The notes under the pieces: generated by a model
Told to the model about the DNA's origin: nothing
The model's input: only the letters and a program-made list of their open reading frames with translations
Database searches by the model: none
Part shown: positions 7,921 through 15,154 of the stretch, in pieces
Layout: every line of letters starts with the position of its first letter
Position numbering within the stretch: position 1 is the stretch's first letter
NCBI GenBank assembly: GCA_020049465.1
Contig: JAIFKS010000090.1
Coordinates: 1 to 50,219, forward strand
From: a bacterium
GTDB lineage: Bacteria > Krumholzibacteriota > Krumholzibacteriia > LZORAL124-64-63
DNA: 50,219 nucleotides
Direction: 5' to 3'
Program-made: the position numbers and the translations under genes

Positions 7921-9138
7921 TCAGCGACGCGACCGGACCAGCGAACCGTAGTAGACTTCCTCGCCGCCGGGCCGCGCGGGGTCGTCGAGGCGCGGTGCCG
8001 GAACATCGACAGAACTGCCGTCCGTTTCGAGGCGCGCCGCGTCCCGCCCCAGCAACGCCACGTAGGTGGCCAGCCCTTCGTCCAGCCGCGCGCGCAGCGC
8101 CGCCGCCTGATCCCGGTCGCCCCGGGCTTCGTGCAGGGCGATGGCCCGCACGGCGTACTCGGCGCGCGACGGGTCGAGCCGGTCGGCGGCCAGCGTCAAC
8201 CGCAGCGGGATGATGGTCATCCCCTCGGCGCCGAGCACCACGGCGGCGTCGCCCAGTTGCTGCGCGACGTGCCTGGGATTGCCGCCCACCGCCAGCGCCG
8301 CGCAGGATACGCCCAGCGCGACCGCGAACCAGTCTCCGCGGTGGCGGCTGAGAGCCGGCGCCGGAGCCAGGCGCCGCGCGCCTTCCAGGGCCTGCGCCAG
8401 CCAGACCAGCACGCCGGCGGCCACGGCGCCGGCCGCGAGCAGGATGCAGTACTCGAGAAGGTCGGCGGCCGCGCTGTTGGTCAGCGTCGTCGCCAGATGA
8501 TCCCACATGCCCGTGGCGTTGCGCAGCACGAGCAGGCCGAGCGCGGCCGGCCACAGCAGCCACAGCCACAGACCGGCGCGGAGGCGTCCGCCGGAGGCCA
8601 GCATGCCGCTGCCCGGCGCCAGCAGGCCCAGTGCGCAAACCGCGACGCGCGATCGCAACAGACGCGGCAGTCGGTGCACGGGCGGGAGCGCCGCCGAAGC
8701 CAGGTACACCGCGCGCGCCCAGGCGGTGAAGCCGCCGACGGCCGCCAGTACGGCCAGCATCGTCCAGGCCAGCGGCGTGGCCGAACCCGTGACGGACACG
8801 AACGCCGCGTAGGGCACGAGCAGGATCGACAGCCCGGCCGCCGCCGCCACGAGCCCCAGAGCGACCCAGCCGCGGTGGCGCCGTCCGGCCGGCGTCAGTG
8901 TCAGGGCGACCGGCCCCAGCATCCAGGTCAGCGCGATCAACATTGCATAGTGCATCGCCGGAGCGCGCTCGACGGACTGGTGATGGGGCTGTGTGTATGT
9001 CGACGGCCGGGACGGGGCTTCGTAGGCCGTGTGGGTGGCCATCGGCGTGACGGGAGCGGTCGCGGCTTTCCGGGGATGGTTCCTGATTTCCAGGACGTCC
9101 CCCGCACCGATCACGTGGATTTTGTCTTCGTTGCTCAT
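7921..9138 (-). CDS. Polytopic membrane protein of unknown function
   Basis: A 405-residue protein. The ATG at 9138 is preferred because AAGAGG sits five bases before it, while the GTG two codons earlier has no spacing for one. Residues 1 to about 65 are hydrophilic and rich in Pro, His and Thr. Some eight hydrophobic segments follow (for example LGLVAAAAGLSILLVPYAAF), then a hydrophilic C-terminal region of about 90 residues with charged helices (LHEARGDRDQAAALRARLDE) that may form a helical hairpin. No motif identifies a transporter or enzyme. It may be co-transcribed with the downstream acyltransferase, 62 bases away. Confidence 0.65.
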   Translation of the reverse strand: MSNEDKIHVIGAGDVLEIRNHPRKAATAPVTPMATHTAYEAPSRPSTYTQPHHQSVERAPAMHYAMLIALTWMLGPVALTLTPAGRRHRGWVALGLVAAAAGLSILLVPYAAFVSVTGSATPLAWTMLAVLAAVGGFTAWARAVYLASAALPPVHRLPRLLRSRVAVCALGLLAPGSGMLASGGRLRAGLWLWLLWPAALGLLVLRNATGMWDHLATTLTNSAAADLLEYCILLAAGAVAAGVLVWLAQALEGARRLAPAPALSRHRGDWFAVALGVSCAALAVGGNPRHVAQQLGDAAVVLGAEGMTIIPLRLTLAADRLDPSRAEYAVRAIALHEARGDRDQAAALRARLDEGLATYVALLGRDAARLETDGSSVDVPAPRLDDPARPGGEEVYYGSLVRSRR

Positions 9139-9320
9139 GGGCACCTCTTGGTTCCGTCGTCCGATCGAGGCAGGATACCCGCAGCGACCGTTGTACGAGA
9201 CCCATCGTGCAAGCGTTGTTCCCAGATGTCGGCACGCCGTGTATTGTCGGAGCCGCGCACAGCCGGCATCGCGCGGAGAGTGCGATCCTTTCCCATCGTC
9301 CCACGCAGGGAGTCCACCTC

Positions 9321-10358
9321 ATGAATTCAGGCGGTAGCATGGGCGCGCTCGTCGCGAGGAGAATCCGGACGGGGATGGCGACAAGCCTGCTCGCCCTCGC
9401 CATCGTCGGCTGCGGAAGTCCCGTGCAGACGCCGCCGCCGCTGGTGACGCCGCTGTTCGGAAACGTGACCGTGCACTTCACGCCGGCCGACAGCACGCGC
9501 TACGACACGCCGGTGGCCGCCGCCCGCGACAACGGACGCGTCATGACGACCTACCGTGAACTGGCGCCGCCACGCGGACCGGCGCGTGTGACGCTGCGCC
9601 TGGCCGTGCGGCCCATCCGCCAGGACATCCGCAGCGTGGTGGACCGCTGGGATCGCGCCGGCTCGGTGCGTCTGGTCCGACCGGGCATGGCACCGGTGGA
9701 ATTGTGCCGCTTCATGACCGCCTACGGCGGCCCGATCGAACACGAAGTGGACATCACCCGCGTGGCGCCGCTGCTGCGCGGCCACTGCGCCTTTGAAGTG
9801 TTCATCGACACCTGGGTGACGCCGGCCTGGGAAGTGGATGTCGCGCTGGTCTTCACACCGGTGGTCGACGGCAGCCTGCCCGCGCCGACCTGGGCCCACG
9901 GCCTGTTGCTGCCTGCCGGCAACCTGACCGCCGTGGTGCCGGTGACTGCAACATCGGTGACGGTGCCGGCAGGACTGCGGCGCGTGGAACTGGCGGCAAT
10001 CTCCACCGGCCACTGCACCGACGGCACCGACGCCGACGAGTTCATCACCAAGGACAACGTCATCAGCGTCGACGGTCGCGAAGTGCTGCGCTGGCGACCC
10101 TGGCGCGACGACTGCGGTCGCTTCCGCGCCCTGAACCCGTACTGCGCACGGTGGTCGGACGGTTCCTGGAGCAGCGACTACGAGCGCAGCGGCTGGTGCC
10201 CCGGCGATGTCTCGCTGCCCGAGGTCGTGGACCTGACACCGTGGCTGACGCCCGGGGAACACACCGTGAGCTGGAGCGTGGAGGGCATCCGCCCCGCCAA
10301 CGCCGAAGGGGCCCACGGCTACTGGCGCGTGTCGGCGATGGTGACGGGATGGCGATGA
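9321..10358 (+). CDS. Lipoprotein with PNGase F-like domain
   Basis: A 345-residue exported protein starting at ATG 9321 with AGGGAG eight bases upstream. Its lipobox LAIVGC anchors it to a membrane. The body resembles the two-domain beta-sandwich of peptide-N-glycosidase F. The C-terminal half has the Cys- and Trp-rich signature VDGREVLRWRPWRDDC, then NPYCARWSDGSW and SGWCPGDV. PNGase F removes N-glycans from asparagine. I cannot confirm that the acidic catalytic residues of the Flavobacterium enzyme are kept, so it may be a glycan-binding relative rather than an amidase. It has no close neighbour on its strand upstream and ends at a possible short terminator. Confidence 0.65.
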   Translation: MNSGGSMGALVARRIRTGMATSLLALAIVGCGSPVQTPPPLVTPLFGNVTVHFTPADSTRYDTPVAAARDNGRVMTTYRELAPPRGPARVTLRLAVRPIRQDIRSVVDRWDRAGSVRLVRPGMAPVELCRFMTAYGGPIEHEVDITRVAPLLRGHCAFEVFIDTWVTPAWEVDVALVFTPVVDGSLPAPTWAHGLLLPAGNLTAVVPVTATSVTVPAGLRRVELAAISTGHCTDGTDADEFITKDNVISVDGREVLRWRPWRDDCGRFRALNPYCARWSDGSWSSDYERSGWCPGDVSLPEVVDLTPWLTPGEHTVSWSVEGIRPANAEGAHGYWRVSAMVTGWR

Positions 10359-10382
10359 AAGGCCGCGGAAGTCCGCCTTTTT
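10358..10382 (+). terminator. Possible short terminator after the PNGase F-like gene
   Basis: AAAGG and a short GC-rich arm can pair with CCGCC followed by five T residues, directly overlapping the stop codon. The stem is short and bulged, so the call is weak. Confidence 0.35.
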
Positions 10383-10442
10383 ACCTTGTGATCAAATAAA
10401 CAACATGCCGGCGATCAAATATCCCGATGGCGTGATTGTCTC

Positions 10443-10472
10443 TTGACGCAAAGAGGACAGCGGCAGTACGAT
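10443..10472 (+). promoter_or_regulatory. Possible promoter for the trypsin-like lipoprotein gene
   Basis: TTGACG (10443-10448) and TACGAT (10467-10472) are 18 bases apart, about 57 bases before the ATG. Just upstream lie two direct copies of GATCAAATA in an AT-rich patch, which could be an operator. Confidence 0.45.
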
Positions 10473-10528
10473 CGCTGCCCCGTAGCGACGGGCTCGCCAG
10501 TCCCCTTTCCCTCGCAGGAGGACTCCCC

Positions 10529-11641
10529 ATGAAGAACTTGTTCCGGGTACGCACCACGGCCCTGCTGTTGGTGGCGCTGTTGTTGAGCCTCGGCCTCTGG
10601 GGCTGCTCGCGTGAGCAGGCCGCCGCGCCGGCCACCCCCGAAACCACCAACGACGCGGCGCTCAAGAGCGCCGACCATGCGAACGTCCGCGCGGTCATGG
10701 CCGTGCAGGAACGTTTCACTCCCGCGCTGATGGCCGACCCGGACATCATCGGCACCGCCACCACGATCGGCGACGACGGCCAGCCTGCCGTGCTGCTGCT
10801 GATCACCAGCGAGCGCGCCCGCGCCGGCGCTCCGAAGATCCTGGACGGTGTGCCGGTCCGCATCCTGATGACCGACCGCATCGTCGCCATGAAGAGCACG
10901 ACGCCCACGGTCAGCCATACGGCCAAGCAGACCGCGCCCATCCAGCTGGGCACCTCGGGCGGCTGGCGCTATGACCTGGCCAACGGCTACTGCTGCGCCG
11001 GCACGCTGGGCTCGCTGATCCAGGTCGGCGGCAGCAAGCGCATCCTGAGCAACTACCACGTGTTCGAGGCCGACATCGTCAGCGGCGGCAACAGCCGCGT
11101 GTCGGCGACCGGCGACCCGATCATCCAGCCGGGCCTGATCGACATCGGCTGCAATGCCGCCAACGGACAGGACGTGGCCACACTGGTGGCCACCCGTGCC
11201 CTGCCGAATTCGAACGTCGATGCCTCGACGGCGAACATCATCAGCGGCATGGTCCGTGAAGACGGCGCCATCCTGGAAGTCGGCACGCTTTCGGCCCAGA
11301 CCGTGGCCGCCTCCGTCGGCCAGCTGGTGAAGAAGAGCGGTCGGACCACCGGCCTGACGCGCAGCAAGGTCAGCGCCCTGAACGCGACGATCAGCGTGGC
11401 CTACGAGAACGAATGCGCCGGCGGCGCGGCGTTCACGAAGACCTACACGGGCCAGATCGTGATCACCAACAGCCGGAGCAAGTTCCTGGCTGGCGGCGAT
11501 TCCGGCTCCCTGCTGATCGAAGACGTGACGACCAACCCGCGTGCGGTCGGCCTCCTGTTCGCCGGCAGCACGACGACGGCCATCGCCAACCCCATCGGCC
11601 AGGTGCTGTCGTACTTCGGCGCCACGATGGTGGGCAACTAG
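10529..11641 (+). CDS. Lipoprotein trypsin-like serine protease with extra N-terminal domain
   Basis: A 370-residue protein; GGAG lies nine bases before ATG 10529. A hydrophobic segment and lipobox LGLWGC mark a lipoprotein. Residues about 50-130 form a small alpha/beta domain ending in LDGVPVRILMTD. The protease domain follows: GYCCAGTLGSLI with the His motif ILSNYHVF, an Asp in the QPGLIDIGCN region, and the Ser motif FLAGGDSGSLLIED followed by AVGLLFAG. These fit a chymotrypsin-fold serine protease of the Nal1-like or 'trypsin-like domain' kind. The Asp assignment is my inference. The next gene encodes a free-standing copy of the N-terminal domain, which suggests this domain is functional by itself, perhaps as a propeptide-like regulator. 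Confidence 0.75.
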   Translation: MKNLFRVRTTALLLVALLLSLGLWGCSREQAAAPATPETTNDAALKSADHANVRAVMAVQERFTPALMADPDIIGTATTIGDDGQPAVLLLITSERARAGAPKILDGVPVRILMTDRIVAMKSTTPTVSHTAKQTAPIQLGTSGGWRYDLANGYCCAGTLGSLIQVGGSKRILSNYHVFEADIVSGGNSRVSATGDPIIQPGLIDIGCNAANGQDVATLVATRALPNSNVDASTANIISGMVREDGAILEVGTLSAQTVAASVGQLVKKSGRTTGLTRSKVSALNATISVAYENECAGGAAFTKTYTGQIVITNSRSKFLAGGDSGSLLIEDVTTNPRAVGLLFAGSTTTAIANPIGQVLSYFGATMVGN

Positions 11642-11672
11642 ACGCGGATCGAACAGATCCACGGATGGATGC

Positions 11673-11705
11673 GGGGCCCCCGGCGCAGGTCGGGGGTCCC
11701 TTTTT
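11673..11705 (+). terminator. Rho-independent terminator between the protease and its small paralogue
   Basis: A 10-bp stem (11673-11682 with 11691-11700, one G-T pair), 8-base loop and five T residues follow the protease stop. The next gene starts 16 bases later, so its expression relies on read-through or its own promoter. Confidence 0.8.
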
Positions 11706-11720
11706 CTCCGGAGGTGGCGC

Positions 11721-12050
11721 ATGAGAGATCGCGTGATCCGCGCCGTGACGACGGCGGCGATGCTGACCTGCCTGACCGGCGCCGCCTGCCGGCCCGGCGC
11801 TGATGGAAAGAACGGAGCCGACGTGCCGCAGCGCGACATCCAGACGGTCCAGGAAGCGAACATCCCGACGCTGATGGTGCTGGATGGCGTCGTGGGCGTG
11901 GCGATCGGCGAACTGGACGACCACACCCCCTGCATCGTCATCTACGTCTCCGAAATGACCGACACCCTGCGCTCTGCGCTGCCGAAGACGCTCGAGGGAC
12001 ACCCCGTGCGCGTCGAGGTGTCCGGAGAGATACGCCCGTTAGGGCGGTAG
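11721..12050 (+). CDS. Small lipoprotein paralogous to the N-terminal domain of the upstream protease
   Basis: A 109-residue protein with GGAGG seven bases before ATG 11721. The N-terminus has a signal segment and lipobox LTGAAC. Residues about 40-109 resemble residues 50-125 of the protease just upstream: both run through a hydrophobic 'G-V-A-I-G' strand, a DD..P turn, a hydrophobic strand, then P-K-x-L-(E/D)-G-x-PVR-(V/I). No catalytic residues are present. It may bind or regulate the protease, or be a remnant of a partial duplication. A strong terminator separates the two genes. Confidence 0.65.
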   Translation: MRDRVIRAVTTAAMLTCLTGAACRPGADGKNGADVPQRDIQTVQEANIPTLMVLDGVVGVAIGELDDHTPCIVIYVSEMTDTLRSALPKTLEGHPVRVEVSGEIRPLGR

Positions 12051-12055
12051 AGGCA

Positions 12056-12145
12056 CGTCAGGCGATGGAGGGATGTCTTCGGGGGCAGTCCTCGTCGCTT
12101 CGCTCCTGCGGATAGCCCCCGAAGACATCCCTCCATCGCCTGACG
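12056..12145. repeat. Hairpin element, copy A (31-bp perfect inverted repeat)
   Basis: Arms 12056-12086 and 12115-12145 are perfect reverse complements of 31 bases, around a 28-base spacer. The inner 40 bases, 12081-12120, recur in reverse orientation at 12348-12387 with complete identity. There is no coding frame with conserved content. It begins six bases after the stop of the preceding gene, so it could also act as a terminator-like structure, but no T-run follows. Confidence 0.85.
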
Positions 12146-12180
12146 GCACAGCCCCAACGGGGCGCTTCGGCGGCCTCGCG

Positions 12181-12198
12181 ACTTGCGCCGGCACAAGT
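12181..12198. repeat. Dispersed palindrome, copy 4 (one mismatch)
   Basis: ACTTGCGCCGGCACAAGT, with A in place of G at position 13 of the consensus. It lies in a gene-free stretch between the two hairpin elements. The rest of 12199-12320 shows nothing I can name. Confidence 0.6.
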
Positions 12199-12320
12199 GC
12201 CGCCGGGCAAGCCGGGCACGGTCATCGATGGATGGCAGTTGGTGCGCCTGGCCAATGTCGTTGTGCCCGCGCAGAATCGGCGATTGGTTGCGCGCCGGGT
12301 TGGATCGTTGATTGCGATGC

Positions 12321-12395
12321 GTCGTCAGGCGGTGGCAGGAACGACGCGGGGGCTATCCGCAGGAGCGAAGCGACGAGGACTGCCCCCCTGACGAC
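12321..12395. repeat. Hairpin element, copy B (inverted relative to copy A)
   Basis: The 40 bases at 12348-12387 are the exact reverse complement of 12081-12120. This copy is enclosed by a different 9-bp inverted repeat, GTCGTCAGG at 12321-12329 with CCTGACGAC at 12387-12395. Its left flank (TCAGGCGGTGGCAGG) resembles the left flank of copy A (TCAGGCGATGGAGGG). Copy B ends ten bases before the stop of the converging minus-strand gene. Confidence 0.8.
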
Positions 12396-12404
12396 ACACC
12401 GGAA

Positions 12405-13928
12405 CTAGCGATTCAATCCGGACGCCCCAAACCACTCGTCGATCCTCCCCCGCGCCACGACATTGATGCGGTCGGACCAGACGGCCACCGGGTTGTGCTC
12501 GTCGGTCAGCACCTGCCCCTGTCCGGCGGCGACGGTGAAGGCGTTTTCCCAGGCGTGGACCTGGTTGTAGGCGGGGCTCCAGCGGTCCTCGGGGCGATCC
12601 AGTTCCTCCGGCAGATCCAGGGGGCGATCGGCCGCCAGCAGGATCACGTTGCCCAGTTCGCTGGGCGGTTCGACGATCGGCAGCACCTTCACGTGCGCGA
12701 AGTGTTCGCCGACGGTGGCGGCCAGCGATTCGATCAGGATGTCGTGCCAGCCCACCGCCTCGATGTTCATCGCCAGCAGGCCGCCCGGCCGCAGCCGCGA
12801 ACGGACCAGCGCGAAGGCCTCGGTCGTGACCAGATGGAACGGCACGGCGCTGCTGCCGAAGGCATCCATGATGATCAGGTCGTAGACGTCCTGGTGGTCG
12901 ACCAGGAAGCGGCGGCCGTCCTCGTGGAAGACCGGGCCCTCGGCATCGACATAGCCGAAGTGCGCGCGCGCCAGTTGCGTGACCACCGGGTCGATCTCCA
13001 CCGACCGTACCTGCCAACCGTCGCGGTTGAAGGACTTGACCACCGAACCGGCGCCCAGTCCGACCAGCAGCATGCTGCCGGGCTCGTCGTAGAAGCGCTT
13101 GGTTAGTTCCAGCACATCCACGTACGGAAAGGTCGACACGCCCGTGGCGAGGTCGACCACGCTGTGCGGCGCGCCGTCGATCAACATGAAGCGCTGCTCC
13201 TGGAAATCGATGACGCGCAACTCGGCGTAGGCGCTCTGCGCGACGGCCACCAGACCGCGTGCGGGGTCGGGCACGTCACGCGGGGAAGCGAGGTCGGCCG
13301 CACCCAGACCCGCGATCATCGCCAGCGCCGCCACCGGCAGCGCGCGGGGCCGCCGACCCACGACCAGCCCCAGGGCGCCGGTCAACATCAACAAGACACC
13401 GATCAGGAACACGAGCCGGCCCACACCCATCGCCGGGATCAGCCAGAAGCCGGTCGCGATGGCGGCCACCACGCTGGCGCAGGTCGACAGCGCGTAGAGG
13501 TTGCCGGCGGTGCGTCCCACCTCCTGCAGCGAACCGGCCTTCAGGCGGATGGCGTAGGGGCTGACCATCCCCATCAGGACGAGCGGCGGGAAGAACAGCA
13601 CCGTGCCGGAAACCAGCACCGCCGCTCGCAGACCCAGGCCATCGACCATCGCCAGCACCGGCGAACGCAGCCACGGAATGAGCGCGGACCACAGCCCGGC
13701 CGCCAGCAGCAGCGCGCCGAAGCGCGTGATGGTGGGACCGCGGTCGGCCCAGCGTCCGCCCAGCGCGTAGCCGACGGCCAGCGCCGCCAGCGTCACGCCG
13801 ATCAGCGCGGACCACAGGTAGAGCCCCACGCCGAAGGAGGGACCCAGCAGCCGGGTGCCCAGGATCTCCAGCGCGAGCACACAGGCGCCGCCGATCACGA
13901 CGGCCAGATGGATGTAGAAACTGAACAC
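12405..13928 (-). CDS. Membrane-fused spermidine synthase-like protein
   Basis: A 507-residue protein. The GTG at 13928 is chosen because GGAAGG lies four bases upstream; an earlier in-frame GTG adds a Pro-rich stretch with no ribosome site. Residues 1 to about 210 form six to seven membrane segments (ALEILGTRLLGPSFG at the start, typical of these fusions). The second half is a Rossmann methyltransferase-fold domain of the spermidine synthase family: LLVGLGAGSVVKSF binds the nucleotide, VEIDPVV carries the ribose-binding acid, and YDLIIMDAFGSSAVP occupies the active-site loop. Family members of this type are usually annotated as spermidine synthases, but their aminopropyl transfer is rarely shown and the product is unproven. 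Confidence 0.8.
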   Translation of the reverse strand: MFSFYIHLAVVIGGACVLALEILGTRLLGPSFGVGLYLWSALIGVTLAALAVGYALGGRWADRGPTITRFGALLLAAGLWSALIPWLRSPVLAMVDGLGLRAAVLVSGTVLFFPPLVLMGMVSPYAIRLKAGSLQEVGRTAGNLYALSTCASVVAAIATGFWLIPAMGVGRLVFLIGVLLMLTGALGLVVGRRPRALPVAALAMIAGLGAADLASPRDVPDPARGLVAVAQSAYAELRVIDFQEQRFMLIDGAPHSVVDLATGVSTFPYVDVLELTKRFYDEPGSMLLVGLGAGSVVKSFNRDGWQVRSVEIDPVVTQLARAHFGYVDAEGPVFHEDGRRFLVDHQDVYDLIIMDAFGSSAVPFHLVTTEAFALVRSRLRPGGLLAMNIEAVGWHDILIESLAATVGEHFAHVKVLPIVEPPSELGNVILLAADRPLDLPEELDRPEDRWSPAYNQVHAWENAFTVAAGQGQVLTDEHNPVAVWSDRINVVARGRIDEWFGASGLNR

Positions 13929-14103
13929 GGGACCTTCCCTGCGGGGACCGAGTGGGGGCCGGAACGGCCGGGACGATGCCGGCGGCGATGTTACCACGAA
14001 GCTGCGGCGGCGATCAGCGCCGATTTGCCGGCAGCCGAGGCCGGAGATTCTGCGGAAGCGTTTTCAACGGACAATTCATAGCGGAAGCGGCGCCACACGG
14101 ACC

Positions 14104-14132
14104 TTGCTAACATGAACGCACCCCTGTACAGA
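14104..14132 (+). promoter_or_regulatory. Probable promoter for the spondin-domain gene
   Basis: TTGCTA (14104-14109) and TACAGA (14127-14132) are separated by 17 bases, about 50 bases before the ATG at 14182. The divergent intergenic region of about 250 bases holds no other clear element. Confidence 0.45.
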
Positions 14133-14181
14133 ACCCGGACCCCGTCCGGTCGCCATATGGTTCGCGGCCAGGAGGCCTGTC

Positions 14182-15141
14182 ATGTCCGCATCCCGCCTCA
14201 CGAGTCGGTTCACGCTTCCCGTTCTGGTCTGCCTATGCGTACTGGCCCCGTCGCCCGCACCGGCCGCCCCCGGCGACGCCACCTACAGCGTCACCTTCGA
14301 TGTCACCTGGAGCGCCATCACGCATCCGCAGAGCTTCCCGGTGAACGCGCACTTCTCGGGACTGGTCGGCGGCACCCACAACGGCGCGATTCAATTCTGG
14401 ACGCCGGGTACGTTGGCCAGCCTGGGTCTGCAGCGGATGGCCGAGTGGGGCCAGCAGACGACGCTCGCCGGCGAAGTGCAGGCCGCCATCGACGCCGGGA
14501 CAGGCGGCAGCGCGCTCCTGGGGCCGGCCATCGCCACATTGCCCGGTTCGGCGGCGATGTCGTTCACGGCGACGACGGAGTTCCCGCTGGTCACCCTGAC
14601 GACGATGATCGCGCCCAGCCCCGACTGGTTCGTCGGCGTGCGGAATCTGGACCTGCGACCGGGCGGCGCCTGGGTCGATGAACTGACCGTCGATCTGTAT
14701 CCGTGGGATGCGGGCACCGACAGCGGCGCCAACTACACGTCGGGCGATCAACCGACGACGCCGCACGTGCCGGTCTTCGCCATCGCCGGGGCGCCGTTCA
14801 CGCCGGGCGCGCCCCTCGGCACGTTCACGTTCCGCCTCGAAGAGGTGGCGTCCGTGCCGTCCGCCACGACGTTGAGCGCGCGGGCCTACCCGAACCCGTT
14901 CAACCCGCGGGTGACCATCGCCTGGCGGGCTCCGCAGGGCGCGCCGTTGCGCGTGTCGGTCCACGACGCGGCCGGGCGGCTGGTGCGCGAAGTGTGGCGG
15001 GGTGAAGCCGCCGCGGACGAAGGGCAGTCGGTGTGGGACGGCCGGGACGAAACCGGCCGCACGATGGCGGCCGGCTCCTACATCTATGTGGTCGAGGCGG
15101 GCGCCGAGCGGACCAGCGGACGCCTGACGCTGGTCAAGTGA
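14182..15141 (+). CDS. Secreted spondin_N-domain protein with sorting domain
   Basis: A 319-residue exported protein; CCAGGAGG lies a few bases before ATG 14182. After a signal peptide ending near APAA, residues about 35-220 match the spondin_N fold: YSVTFDVTWSAITHPQSFP opens the domain, then HNGAIQFWTPG, GLQRMAEWGQ, and the SPDWFVGVRNLDL metal-site region, ending in GANYTSGDQPTTP. In animal spondins and in some bacterial proteins this domain is an adhesive beta-sandwich. About 85 C-terminal residues form a FlgD-like domain starting YPNPFNPRV and ending GRLTLVK. The protein is probably displayed on or released from the cell surface. It converges on the hydrolase gene with only 13 bases between stops. 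Confidence 0.85.
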   Translation: MSASRLTSRFTLPVLVCLCVLAPSPAPAAPGDATYSVTFDVTWSAITHPQSFPVNAHFSGLVGGTHNGAIQFWTPGTLASLGLQRMAEWGQQTTLAGEVQAAIDAGTGGSALLGPAIATLPGSAAMSFTATTEFPLVTLTTMIAPSPDWFVGVRNLDLRPGGAWVDELTVDLYPWDAGTDSGANYTSGDQPTTPHVPVFAIAGAPFTPGAPLGTFTFRLEEVASVPSATTLSARAYPNPFNPRVTIAWRAPQGAPLRVSVHDAAGRLVREVWRGEAAADEGQSVWDGRDETGRTMAAGSYIYVVEAGAERTSGRLTLVK

Positions 15142-15154
15142 CGTCGCCGCGGCG

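Noticed and set aside
12056..12145. Ordinary terminator of the small lipoprotein gene
   Set aside because: The stem is far longer than needed, no T-run follows, and the core recurs 230 bases away, so a mobile or structural element fits better, though termination as a side effect is possible.
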